DNA from: Verrucomicrobiales bacterium
GTDB lineage: Bacteria > Verrucomicrobiota > Verrucomicrobiia > Limisphaerales > J093
NCBI GenBank assembly: GCA_024233215.1
Contig: JACKPW010000014.1
Span: 1 to 64,000, forward strand
Direction: 5' to 3'
Length of the DNA: 64,000 nucleotides
The number at the start of each line of letters is the position of its first letter. Positions within the stretch are counted from its first letter, which is position 1. The notes beneath the pieces were generated by a model. That model ran no database searches. It was not told where the DNA came from and saw only the letters and a program-made list of their open reading frames with translations. Position numbers and translations under genes: made by a program. Shown one piece after another: positions 33,953-42,740 of this stretch.

Positions 33953-34921
33953 ATGAACACGGCCCTGCTTGGCGACCAGCTTCCGACAGCGGCGACCGGC
34001 GCGCCGCAGGGAGTCCACGCCGGCCTCAGGGAGCTCGTCACCCTTCGCTTTCTCGCCAGGGGCTTCAGCTTCCTGCCGCGTCAGCCGGTGCACTCACTGC
34101 TCGCCGGTCGCCATGCCTCACGGCTTCGAGGGCGCGGGCTCAACTTCGAGGAAATCCGCCGTTACCAGCCTGGCGACGACATCCGCCAGATCGACTGGAA
34201 GGCCACGATGCGCCTGCGGAAGACGCAAAGCCGGGTTTACACCGAAGAACGCGAACGCAGCGTGTTCCTGCTTGTCGACCAGCGGATCTCGATGTTCTTT
34301 GGCAGCGTGAAGAACACCAAGTCCGTGACCGCGGCCCAGGCCGCAGCGCTGGCCGCCTGGCGGGTGATCGAACAGAAGGACCGGGTCGGAGCGATGGTGT
34401 TCAACGACTCGCAAATCGTGGAAGTCCGGCCACGGCGGAGCCACTCGACTGTGATGCGCATCCTCGACGCGATCCTCAAGCTGAACCACGAGCTTTCGGT
34501 GCAGGCGGGCACGCGCGCGAATCCCGCGAGGTTCAACGAGGTGCTCCGCCGCTGCGAGCAGCAGGCGAAACATGATGCCCTCGTCTGCATCATCAGCGAC
34601 GGCACAGGAAACGACGACGAGTCGCGCAAGATCCTCACCCGGATGGCCCGGCACAACGACGTGTTGTTTGCCTTCGTCCACGATCCGCTGGAAGCCGAAC
34701 TGCCCGCCGCCGGCCCTCTGGTCTTCGGCGACGGCGCGCGGCAACTCGAGGTGGACACAAACCGCCGGGGGCTGCGTGAGCGCTATCGCACCGCCTTCGC
34801 CGAGCAGCGCGCCGCGGGACGGAGATTCCTGCTGCACCGAGAGACACCGGTGTTGCCCCTGAGCACCGCGGAGGACGTTCCCACCCAGGTCAGACGTATG
34901 CTGGGCGTGCGACTGCGATGA
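33953..34921 (+). CDS. DUF58 domain protein (vWA-like MoxR partner)
   Basis: A 322-residue protein with the DUF58 signature RRYQPGDDIRQIDWKATMR (about residues 63-81) followed by a vWA-like fold (VFLLVDQRISM, ALVCIISDGTGND). The usual MIDAS DxSxS is degenerate (DQRISM), as is common in DUF58. It has no signal peptide. DUF58 proteins are the standard genetic partner of MoxR and are thought to present the ATPase to membrane vWA proteins. The start is 5 bases after the moxR stop and the stop overlaps the DUF4381 start by four bases. Confidence 0.9.
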   Translation: MNTALLGDQLPTAATGAPQGVHAGLRELVTLRFLARGFSFLPRQPVHSLLAGRHASRLRGRGLNFEEIRRYQPGDDIRQIDWKATMRLRKTQSRVYTEERERSVFLLVDQRISMFFGSVKNTKSVTAAQAAALAAWRVIEQKDRVGAMVFNDSQIVEVRPRRSHSTVMRILDAILKLNHELSVQAGTRANPARFNEVLRRCEQQAKHDALVCIISDGTGNDDESRKILTRMARHNDVLFAFVHDPLEAELPAAGPLVFGDGARQLEVDTNRRGLRERYRTAFAEQRAAGRRFLLHRETPVLPLSTAEDVPTQVRRMLGVRLR

Positions 34922-35427
34922 ATCGCGACCTGACCAGTCTTGACCGGCTGCACGACATCCTCGTGCCCGATCCGGTACCGTGGTGGCCGGTAGCGCCGGG
35001 TTGGTGGTGGGTGATGGGGGCCGCGTTGCTTTTCCTTTTCGTGGTGCAGCTTCGTGCCTTTGCGCGCTGGCAGCACAACCGCTACCGGCGCCAGGCGCTG
35101 GGTGAACTGGCCGCCCTTGAGGCATCCTTGAAAGATCCCGCGCATCGCCCCGCTGTTCTGTTGGAACTGGCCGTGTTGCTGAAGCGGACCGCCCTCACCG
35201 CCTATCCAAGGGGGGAGATCGCCAGCCTCAGCGGTCCGGAGTGGTCCTCGTTTCTCGACCGCACCGCGGTGGGCTCCCGGTTTTCCCAAGGTTCCGGCCA
35301 AGTCCTCCATTCCGCCGTCCACGATCCCCGCACCGTCGCCGCGCTGGAGGAACGGACGGTTCACGATCTGATGCGGGAGGTTCGCGAGTGGATCCGGCAT
35401 CATCAACCCACCGTGACCGCGCCATGA
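34918..35427 (+). CDS. DUF4381 membrane protein
   Basis: A 169-residue protein with one clear membrane segment (PGWWWVMGAALLFLFVVQLRA, about residues 27-47) preceded by the DUF4381 hallmark LHDILVPDPVPWWPVAPG. The cytoplasmic part is helical, with ALGELAALEASL and LLELAVLLKRTAL. DUF4381 occurs almost only in MoxR/vWA operons, where it is presumed to be a structural or adaptor subunit of the membrane complex. Its function has not been shown. Both ends overlap the neighbouring genes by ATGA. Confidence 0.9.
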   Translation: MNRDLTSLDRLHDILVPDPVPWWPVAPGWWWVMGAALLFLFVVQLRAFARWQHNRYRRQALGELAALEASLKDPAHRPAVLLELAVLLKRTALTAYPRGEIASLSGPEWSSFLDRTAVGSRFSQGSGQVLHSAVHDPRTVAALEERTVHDLMREVREWIRHHQPTVTAP

Positions 35428-37388
35428 TGACCCTCGCCCATCCCTGGCTGCTCGCCTTTCTGCCGGTGCCGCTGCTCGTGTGGTGGCTTGCCCCCGGGCA
35501 CCGCCAGTCCCGCGAGGGTCTCGTGGTGCCCTTCCTGCCGCGCCTTGCCGAGCACAGCGGACAGCACCCCGCCGACGGCGCGGTGGTCGCGCGGGGCGCA
35601 TGGTGGCGCTGGCTGTCGGTCAGCGCCTGCTGGGTCTGTGTGGTAATCGCCATGACGCGCCCGCAGGTGATCGAGCCCCCGCTCACCAGGGAGATTCCCG
35701 TGCGCGACCTGCTGCTGGCCGTCGATCTGTCCGGATCGATGAAGACCACGGATTTCAAGGACGCGCAAGGCGCGACGGTGGAGCGGCTCACCGCGGTCAA
35801 GCAGGTGCTTGATGGGTTTCTCGCCAGACGCCAGGGCGACCGGGTCGGGCTCATCCTCTTCGGCAACGCGGCTTTCGTGCAGGCCCCCTTCACACAGGAC
35901 CTGAGGGTCTGCCGGCAGTTGCTCGAGGAGGCGCAGGTGAACATGGCCGGACCGCAGACCGCCTTCGGCGACGCGCTGGGGCTTGCGATCAACGTCTTCG
36001 ACCGCAGCACCGTGAAGGAGCGCGTACTCATTGCCCTCACCGATGGCAACGACACCGCCAGCCAGGTGCCGCCGGCGAAGGCGGCGGCCATCGCCAAGGA
36101 CAAGGGCATCGTCATCCACACGGTCGCCGTGGGTGACCCGAAAGCGGCGGGTGAGGATGCCTTGGATATTCCCACACTCCAGGAGGTGGCCATAACCACC
36201 GGCGGGCTCTACTCCCACGCCGCGAACCGTGAGCAGCTTGAGCAGGTCTACGCGCAATTGGACAAGGTCGAGTCGCACAAGGCACAGACCGTCACCCACC
36301 GGCCGCGTCGCGACATCTATTGGTGGCCGCTGGCGGTGGCGCTCGTCGTCTCCCTGCTGCTGCATTCGGTCGGACTCCGGGGACGCCGGCGCGAGGCAAA
36401 CCCGGCGGTTGCCGGATTGCAGCCCGCCGTGGTCGCGCTCGCGGTTGTCAGCCCCCCTGCGATGGCGTCCGTCCCATTTCACTTCATCCGTCCGGGGTGG
36501 TTGCTCGCCCTGATCCCGGCCGCCCTGCTCTGGTGGGGGATGCGCCGGCGCACGGACGCCTCGCAACCGTGGCGGGGGATTATCGCGCCGCACCTGCTGC
36601 CGCACCTGTTGAGCGGCGACACCCGGAAATCACGGTTCGGACCGTTGGAATGGGTTGCGCTTGTCTGGTCGGTCGGCATCGTGGCCATCGCCGGCCCCAC
36701 GTGGAAGCACGAGCCCGCCCCATTCGCCGAGGACACGGCGGCCCTTGCCATCGTCGTGAAGGTCGCACCCTCCATGTTGACCGAGGACGTTCAGCCAAGC
36801 CGGTTGGCGCGCGCGACCCAGAAGGTCCATGACCTGCTCCAGCAGCGGGCGGATGCGAAGAGCTCGCTCATCGCCTATTCCGGCACGGCGCACGTGGTCA
36901 TGCCCGCCACCACCGACGGGGGCATCATCGATAGCTTCGCTCAGGCGCTCGATCCGAAGATCATGCCGGCGGAAGGCGATGTGGCCGCGGACGCATTCAA
37001 GCTCGCCGACCGGACGATCGAGGACGCTGGCGGCGGGTCGATTCTCTGGATCACCGACAGCATTGCGCCGGAGCAGGCGGTCGCGCTGTCCGGTTGGCGG
37101 AGGTCTTCCCGCACGGAAGTGAGTCTGCTGCCGCCGCTGCTGCCCGGTTCTGAGCTGAATGTCCTCGCCGCCGCTGCGCGAAACGTCCGGGCGGACGTCG
37201 TGCATCTCACTGCGGACGACGCGGATGTCACCGAACTGGCGGGCAGGGCAAAGTTCGCGCGCACCCACGGTGGCGATGCCGATGCCGCCTGGTCGGAGAG
37301 CGGCTACTGGCTGACACCCGTTCTCGCGGTCCTGCTCCTGCCGTTCTTCCGGAAGGGATGGATGGTCTCCACTGTTGCCACAGGATGA
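35424..37388 (+). CDS. Fused double-vWA membrane protein (BatA-BatB-like)
   Basis: A 654-residue protein that joins two BatA/BatB-type halves. Half one: two N-terminal membrane segments (ending about residue 80), a vWA domain with an intact MIDAS VDLSGSM (Asp101) and LTDGND, and a membrane segment near 295-315 (WPLAVALVVSLLLHS). Half two: membrane segments near 355-375 and 415-430, then a vWA domain in which the MIDAS first Asp is replaced (VKVAPSM, Lys446), and a final membrane segment (LTPVLAVLLLPFF). In most species these are two genes. The second domain is unlikely to bind metal normally. It is coupled to both neighbours by 4-base overlaps. Confidence 0.87.
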   Translation: MMTLAHPWLLAFLPVPLLVWWLAPGHRQSREGLVVPFLPRLAEHSGQHPADGAVVARGAWWRWLSVSACWVCVVIAMTRPQVIEPPLTREIPVRDLLLAVDLSGSMKTTDFKDAQGATVERLTAVKQVLDGFLARRQGDRVGLILFGNAAFVQAPFTQDLRVCRQLLEEAQVNMAGPQTAFGDALGLAINVFDRSTVKERVLIALTDGNDTASQVPPAKAAAIAKDKGIVIHTVAVGDPKAAGEDALDIPTLQEVAITTGGLYSHAANREQLEQVYAQLDKVESHKAQTVTHRPRRDIYWWPLAVALVVSLLLHSVGLRGRRREANPAVAGLQPAVVALAVVSPPAMASVPFHFIRPGWLLALIPAALLWWGMRRRTDASQPWRGIIAPHLLPHLLSGDTRKSRFGPLEWVALVWSVGIVAIAGPTWKHEPAPFAEDTAALAIVVKVAPSMLTEDVQPSRLARATQKVHDLLQQRADAKSSLIAYSGTAHVVMPATTDGGIIDSFAQALDPKIMPAEGDVAADAFKLADRTIEDAGGGSILWITDSIAPEQAVALSGWRRSSRTEVSLLPPLLPGSELNVLAAAARNVRADVVHLTADDADVTELAGRAKFARTHGGDADAAWSESGYWLTPVLAVLLLPFFRKGWMVSTVATG

Positions 37389-38071
37389 AACCCGGCGCCC
37401 TTCCTCGAACGAAGCAGTCCGGCAGGCTCCTGCTGGCGGTGCTCGGCTGGGTCTGGGCCACCCTGTTCGTGGTCGCCCTCGGGGTCGGCAGTTGGAGGAA
37501 TCCAGAGTTCTGGCAATCGGCGGACCGGCGGGGTGACCGCCTGTTCAGCCGCAAGGAATTCTCCGAGGCGGCGAGAGTCTACCAGGACCCGCGTCGTATC
37601 GGTGCGGCGCAATACCGAAACGGCGACTTCGAGGCCGCAGCCCGGACTTTCGCCCGGGTCCCCGGCGCGGAAGGCGCGTTCAACCAGGGCAATGCCTGGC
37701 TGATGCACGGCAACTACGACGCGGCCATTGCCAGCTACGACCGCGCGCTTGGTTTCAAGCCAGAATGGCGGGAGGCGTTGGACAACAAGGCCCTGGCAGA
37801 GGCCCGCAGACAAGCCATCCATGACTCCGGCAAGGACCGGGAGCAGGAGGCGACCGAGGCCTACACCCCGGACGAGATCGTTTTCGACCAGAAGGGCGAG
37901 GACCAGAAGGGCGAGCCGAAGGAGATGAACGGAGACGCCATGACCGACGAAACGCTGCGCTCCGTCTGGCTGCGTCGGGTGCAGACGACGCCCGGGGATT
38001 TCCTGAAGGCGAAGTTCGCCTATCAGGCGTCAAAGGAGGACCAGGGAAACACCGCGACGCGGGACGAATGA
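37385..38071 (+). CDS. TPR repeat membrane protein (BatC-like)
   Basis: A 228-residue protein with an N-terminal membrane anchor (LLAVLGWVWATLFVVALGVG, about residues 16-35) and a periplasmic tetratricopeptide region (RLFSRKEFSEAARVYQD, QYRNGDFEAAARTFARV, NYDAAIASYDRALGFKPEW). The C-terminal third is acidic and charged (DQKGEDQKGEPKEMNGD). TPR proteins of this type are regular members of Bat operons and probably scaffold client binding. Start taken at the ATG overlapping the previous stop. An in-frame ATG 27 bases upstream exists but lies inside the vWA gene. Confidence 0.85.
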   Translation: MKPGALPRTKQSGRLLLAVLGWVWATLFVVALGVGSWRNPEFWQSADRRGDRLFSRKEFSEAARVYQDPRRIGAAQYRNGDFEAAARTFARVPGAEGAFNQGNAWLMHGNYDAAIASYDRALGFKPEWREALDNKALAEARRQAIHDSGKDREQEATEAYTPDEIVFDQKGEDQKGEPKEMNGDAMTDETLRSVWLRRVQTTPGDFLKAKFAYQASKEDQGNTATRDE

Positions 38072-39138
38072 ACCGAACCCTCCAGCCCCCTGAAGTTCTT
38101 GGTGGATTCCTCCTCCTTGCTGGAATGCTGCTCTGCGGGGATCTGCGGGGACAGGAGGCGAAGGTCCGGACGAGCACGGAAGGAGCCGACGCGGTGTGGA
38201 CCGGCCAGAAGGTCACGTTGGTCGTCGAGCTTCTGGCGCCGGGCTACTTCTCAGGGGCCCCGAGCTTCGATCTGCCGGGTCCGCAGGGCGTGCTGCTCGT
38301 TCCGCCGGTGGACCATCCGGTTGTCGGACGCGAGACGGTCGGCGACACCGACTACACCGTGCAGCGTCACGAGTTGTTCGCCTACCCAATGCGGGCGGGC
38401 GATCTGACGATTCCCGCGGTTGGGGTGCGTTTTGCCTTCAAGCGTGCGCCGCTCGACGCCAACACCATCGCGGCCGCGATGGCAACCCAGCCCCAGCCAC
38501 TGGAGGTGAAGACCCCGCCCGGCGCGGAGAAACTCGGTCAGGTGATCAGCGCCCGCGATCTGAAGCTGGAGGAAAGCTGGAAGCCGGAGCCGGGGCGGAC
38601 CGACATACTTGCCGGCGCCGCGTTCACCCGCACGGTCACGTTCACAGCTCCGGACGTGCCCGGCATGGTGTTCCCGCCGTTTCCCACGGGTGACATCGCG
38701 GGCCTCGGCATCTACGCCAAACACAACCTGCTCGATCAATCCGACCGTGGCACCATGCAGGGCAAACGGCAGGACACCATCACTTACCTCTGTGAGCGCC
38801 CCGGACATTTCACGATTCCCGCCACCCGATTCATCTGGTTCGACCTGGCAGGCCGGCAACTGCGAACGAACGATCTGCCCGCCCGGACCCTGAACGTCGT
38901 TGCCAACGCAGCCTACGCCTCGACGACCGAAGCGACCTCCGAAGGGGGGAGCCTTGCGTCAACCTCGAGGCTCTGGTGGGGGTTGGCAGGGCTCGTGCCG
39001 GCCGTCGCCCTGGCCTGCCTCACCGGCTGGAGGTCCAGGCTGTGGTCCGCTCTCTGCGTGCTTGTGGCACCCTTCCGCCCGGTGCATCTGCAGACTCTGA
39101 ATCCCACCGCCATCTCCAACCCAGGAAGAGAGACATGA
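38068..39138 (+). CDS. batD: BatD-like (oxygen tolerance) membrane protein
   Basis: A 356-residue exported protein with a signal peptide (LGGFLLLAGMLLCGDLRGQ), a large beta-rich periplasmic domain (VTLVVELLAPGYFSGAP, RHELFAYPMRAGDLTIPAV, ITYLCERPGHFTIPATRF) and a C-terminal membrane helix (LWWGLAGLVPAVALACLTG). This matches BatD, the periplasmic component of Bat/MoxR systems. BatD proteins were first linked to aerotolerance in Bacteroides, but their biochemical job is unclear. Start and stop overlap the TPR and HAD genes by ATGA, so it is part of one translational chain. Confidence 0.85.
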   Translation: MNRTLQPPEVLGGFLLLAGMLLCGDLRGQEAKVRTSTEGADAVWTGQKVTLVVELLAPGYFSGAPSFDLPGPQGVLLVPPVDHPVVGRETVGDTDYTVQRHELFAYPMRAGDLTIPAVGVRFAFKRAPLDANTIAAAMATQPQPLEVKTPPGAEKLGQVISARDLKLEESWKPEPGRTDILAGAAFTRTVTFTAPDVPGMVFPPFPTGDIAGLGIYAKHNLLDQSDRGTMQGKRQDTITYLCERPGHFTIPATRFIWFDLAGRQLRTNDLPARTLNVVANAAYASTTEATSEGGSLASTSRLWWGLAGLVPAVALACLTGWRSRLWSALCVLVAPFRPVHLQTLNPTAISNPGRET

Positions 39139-40139
39139 AGAGCAGCATGAGCCGAACACCTCCGACCGTCGCACTCTCGAGCATTGCGGCGTTGACCGCC
39201 AGCCTGTGGTGCGCCGCGGACCCGCTCCCGTCATGGAACGACACGGCCACGAAGCGGGCCATCATCACGTTTGTCGGGAAGGTGACCACTCCCGGTTCGC
39301 CGGACTTCATGCCGGTGCCCGAACGGATTGCGACCTTCGACAACGACGGCACGCTGTGGAGCGAGCAGCCGATGTATTTTCAGCTCTTCTTCGCACTGGA
39401 CCGGGTCAAGGCACTGGCGCCGCAGCATCCGGAATGGCAGACCAAGGAGCCGTTCGCGTCGGTGCTGAAGGGCGACCTGAAGGGGGTCGCCGCCTCCGGC
39501 GTGAACGGAATGCTCGAAATGGTCGCCACCACTCATGCCGGGATGACCACCACGGAGTTCGAGACACTCGTGGGGAACTGGATCGCGACCGCCAGGCATC
39601 CGAAGACCGGGAAGCTCTACACGGAGATGGTCTTCCAGCCGATGCTCGAACTGCTGGCGTACCTTCGCGCCAACGGCTTCAAGACCTTCATCGTTTCCGG
39701 GGGCGGCATCGAGTTCATGCGGCCGTGGACGGAGAAGGTCTACGGCATCCCCCCCGAGCAGGTGGTCGGCAGCAGCATCAAGACCAAGTTCGAGCTGCGC
39801 GATGGCAAGCCGGTTCTCAGGCGCCTGCCGGAAGTCGAATTCATCGACGACAAGGACGGGAAGCCGCTGGGCATCAACTCCCATATCGGTCGCCGTCCCA
39901 TCGCGGCGTTTGGCAATTCTGACGGCGACCGTCAGATGCTGGAGTGGACGCAGGCCGGGGACGGCGCGCGGTTGATGGTTCTGGTGCAGCACGACGACGC
40001 AACCCGTGAATACGCGTATGGCGCCGACTCCCACATTGGCACTTTCAGCGACGCGCTCGGCAAAGAAGCGACACAACAGGGCTGGACCGTGATCAGCATG
40101 AAGAACGATTGGGCCCGCATCTACCCCGCCTCGAACTGA
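39135..40139 (+). CDS. Exported HAD-superfamily phosphatase-like protein
   Basis: A 334-residue protein with a short signal-like N-terminus (TVALSSIAALTASLWCAAD) and a haloacid dehalogenase fold. The nucleophile motif TFDNDGTLW puts Asp69 and Asp71 in place. IVSGGGIEFM is motif II, a conserved Lys lies in the KTKFELRDGK stretch, and AFGNSDGDRQML is the metal-binding motif. It resembles phosphoserine-phosphatase-like HADs. Periplasmic location is unusual for this fold and suggests a dedicated role with the sulfatase/MoxR module. A GGAAGAG-like ribosome site lies just upstream. The start overlaps the batD stop by ATGA. Confidence 0.85.
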   Translation: MKSSMSRTPPTVALSSIAALTASLWCAADPLPSWNDTATKRAIITFVGKVTTPGSPDFMPVPERIATFDNDGTLWSEQPMYFQLFFALDRVKALAPQHPEWQTKEPFASVLKGDLKGVAASGVNGMLEMVATTHAGMTTTEFETLVGNWIATARHPKTGKLYTEMVFQPMLELLAYLRANGFKTFIVSGGGIEFMRPWTEKVYGIPPEQVVGSSIKTKFELRDGKPVLRRLPEVEFIDDKDGKPLGINSHIGRRPIAAFGNSDGDRQMLEWTQAGDGARLMVLVQHDDATREYAYGADSHIGTFSDALGKEATQQGWTVISMKNDWARIYPASN

Positions 40140-40237
40140 CCGTGCAGGTGATCCGCTATGAGCAGTAGCGGGAGCGATTACTCGGAGTGTGGCGGCGTTG
40201 GGTTTGAAAGATGGACAGACAAGGAAGGGAAACGACG

Positions 40238-42709
40238 ATGAACAACCTGAGTCGCTTGGTGAAGTGGAGCGTGGTGGTGCTGGCGTTCGCCGGCGGCATC
40301 GACCTGGTGGAGGTAACCGCGCAGCCCGTCTCGCTCGAAACCTGGCCGCGCGTCGTGGTCCGGGACGGCGTGACCAACACGGTTTACCAACCGCAGTTGG
40401 AATCCTGGGATTACCTCACCCTGAAGGCTTCCTGCGCCGTTTCGGTGCAGCCCGCCGGAGCAGCCCAGCCGATGTTTGGCACCATGGAGCTCACGGCGAA
40501 AACCCGGGTGGACCGCGCCAACCGGGAGGTGTTTTTCGAATCCCTTGAGATTCCCCATGTCGACTTTCCCTCCGCCGGCTCCCAGGCAAACCTCTATCTG
40601 GCCAACCTGCGTTCCCTGATCCCGACCGAGGTCCAGGGCATGGGGCTGGATCGGTTGGAATCCAGTCTGGCGATTCTCGAGGCCCGGCAGCAGGCGAGCG
40701 GACAACCGCTCCGAAACGAGCCGCCGGTGATCCTGGTCTCGACCCGGCCCGCGGTGCTCATTCCGGTGGACGGCCCGGCGGTATATCGGCCCGTGGAGGG
40801 CGCCAAGGTGGAGCGGATCTTCAATACCCGGGCCTTCCTCGTGCGCGACGAGGCCGGCCAGCACTTCCTGCACCTCTTTGACGGTTACGTGGTGGCGCCC
40901 GGCCTGAACGGTCCCTGGACGGTTGCGAACAAAGTCCCCAGCGGAGTCAAGAAGGCGGAAAAGGTCGCGGTCAAGGCAAAGCAGGTGGATCTGCTGGCCG
41001 GGGAGGAGAATCCCGAAACCAAGAAGAAACCGACCTTGAAATCCACCCCGGTGCCCGATTTGTACGTCACGTTCGTCCCCACGGAGTTGATCGTGCTGCA
41101 GGGGGATCCGGCATGGGTGCCCATTCCCACGACGCAACTGCTGTTCGCGACCAACACCGTCTCGCACGTCTTCAAGGATCTGACTGATCAACAGGTCTAC
41201 GTGCTGATCTCGGGAAGGTGGTTCCGTTCCCCCGGCTTTGCCGGGCCGTGGCAGTTTGTCCCCGGCGCCAGTCTGCCCCAGGACTTTGCAGCCATCCCCG
41301 ATGACAACCCGCAGGAGAACGTCAAGGCGTCGGTGCCGGGCACGCGCCAGGCGAAGGAGGCTGCCATTGCCAATGGCATTCCACACACCGTTCGCGTGGA
41401 CCGGACCTCGGCCCGACTGGATCCGCCGCCGGCCTACGACGGCGACCCGGAACTCAAGCCCATTGAGGGCACTCCGCTTCACTATGTCGCGAACTGTCAG
41501 ACCCCGGTCATCGAGGTGGACGCGACGTCATGGTATGCCTGTCGCAATGGGGTTTGGTTTGTCGCCACCACCTCCGCAGGACCGTGGGTGGTGGCTACCA
41601 GCGTGCCGGCGGTGATTTACTCGATTCCTCCCAGTTCGCCGGTCCATTACGTCGTCTACACGCGAATCTTCAACAACGACGGACGATACATCTGGGTCGG
41701 AACCACGCCCGGGTACTACGGCACGGTGGTGGGGCCGGAGGGCACGGTGGTCTATGGCACGGGTTACGTTTATCCTCCTTATGTCGGCTCGTCGGTCTAC
41801 GTGTCCTACTCGGTGACTTACGGTTATGGGAGCAACCCCTGCTGGACGCCGTGGGCGGGATGGGCCTTCGGGTTCGCGGTCGGTTGGTCTACGGCGGCAG
41901 GTTGGTCCTGGTGGTGTTGCTGTCCGCCGGCCCCGTACTGGGGGCCCTACTGGTATGGCTGCTATGGATCCCACTACAACGCCTACGGCGGCATCACGGC
42001 CTGGGGCCCGTACGGTTGGGCGGGAACGTCCGGTTACATCTATCATCAGAACGGTCCGTGGACTGGAGTGAGCCGGGGCGCGGCCGGGTCCAATGCCTGG
42101 ACCGGGAACCGGTGGGCGACGAGCTATGGACACGCGTACAACTCGGTCACCGGGACCCGGGTGGCCGGCCGGCGCGGCGCGGTGGAGAACGTCTACACTG
42201 GCAACTACGCGTATGGCAGCCGTGGCGTGGCTTACAACAATCGAACCGGCATCGCCGGAACCGGCGGCAGGGTAACGGTGGGCAACGAATTCACCGGCAA
42301 CCAGGCAACTGCCGGTCACGCCACCGTTTACAATCCCAACACGGGCAACGCCCTGAACGTCAGCGGCGCTCGCGGGGAGAACGGTGGGTTTGCCGCTCTG
42401 AACGGACATGTCGTCGCCGGGAAGGACGGCAACTACTACCGGCCCGATGGAAGTGGCGGATGGCAACAACTGTCGCGGCCCGGCTCGCTGGGGAACAGCC
42501 TGGGAGGCAGGGAAACCGCTGGATCGTCCGGGTTGGAGAGCCGGGGATCGGCCTGGGGGTCGTTCGAAGGCGGCCCTGCCCAGCGTCAAACGCTGAACAA
42601 CGAGTTCCAGTCGCGCCGGGTCGGGGAGCTGCGAGAACGCAGTTTTCAGGTCAATCGCCCTTCCTTCGGAGGTCTTCGCGGGGGTGGGTTCAGGGGCCTG
42701 CGCCGCTGA
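40238..42709 (+). CDS. Large secreted W/Y/G-rich protein (carbohydrate-binding family V/XII-like)
   Basis: An 823-residue exported protein. The start (MNNLSRLVKWSVVVLAFAGG) is preceded by an AAGGAAGGGA ribosome site. An in-frame ATG nine codons earlier was not used. The N-terminal 400 residues contain repeated short motifs (VYQPQLESWDYLTL, HFLHLFDGYVVAPGLNGPW, VYVLISGRWFRSPGFAGPW) in which a W-rich strand recurs. Around 520-640 the sequence is extremely rich in Trp, Tyr and Gly (WAFGFAVGWSTAAGWSWWCC), and the tail is a Gly/Asn/Thr repeat region. It resembles proteins annotated as carbohydrate-binding family V/XII that sit in sulfatase/MoxR operons. Function unknown, surface location likely. 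Confidence 0.75.
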   Translation: MNNLSRLVKWSVVVLAFAGGIDLVEVTAQPVSLETWPRVVVRDGVTNTVYQPQLESWDYLTLKASCAVSVQPAGAAQPMFGTMELTAKTRVDRANREVFFESLEIPHVDFPSAGSQANLYLANLRSLIPTEVQGMGLDRLESSLAILEARQQASGQPLRNEPPVILVSTRPAVLIPVDGPAVYRPVEGAKVERIFNTRAFLVRDEAGQHFLHLFDGYVVAPGLNGPWTVANKVPSGVKKAEKVAVKAKQVDLLAGEENPETKKKPTLKSTPVPDLYVTFVPTELIVLQGDPAWVPIPTTQLLFATNTVSHVFKDLTDQQVYVLISGRWFRSPGFAGPWQFVPGASLPQDFAAIPDDNPQENVKASVPGTRQAKEAAIANGIPHTVRVDRTSARLDPPPAYDGDPELKPIEGTPLHYVANCQTPVIEVDATSWYACRNGVWFVATTSAGPWVVATSVPAVIYSIPPSSPVHYVVYTRIFNNDGRYIWVGTTPGYYGTVVGPEGTVVYGTGYVYPPYVGSSVYVSYSVTYGYGSNPCWTPWAGWAFGFAVGWSTAAGWSWWCCCPPAPYWGPYWYGCYGSHYNAYGGITAWGPYGWAGTSGYIYHQNGPWTGVSRGAAGSNAWTGNRWATSYGHAYNSVTGTRVAGRRGAVENVYTGNYAYGSRGVAYNNRTGIAGTGGRVTVGNEFTGNQATAGHATVYNPNTGNALNVSGARGENGGFAALNGHVVAGKDGNYYRPDGSGGWQQLSRPGSLGNSLGGRETAGSSGLESRGSAWGSFEGGPAQRQTLNNEFQSRRVGELRERSFQVNRPSFGGLRGGGFRGLRR

Positions 42710-42740
42710 TGTCCGTCAGCGGTGGGCTCGGGCGGGCGGT

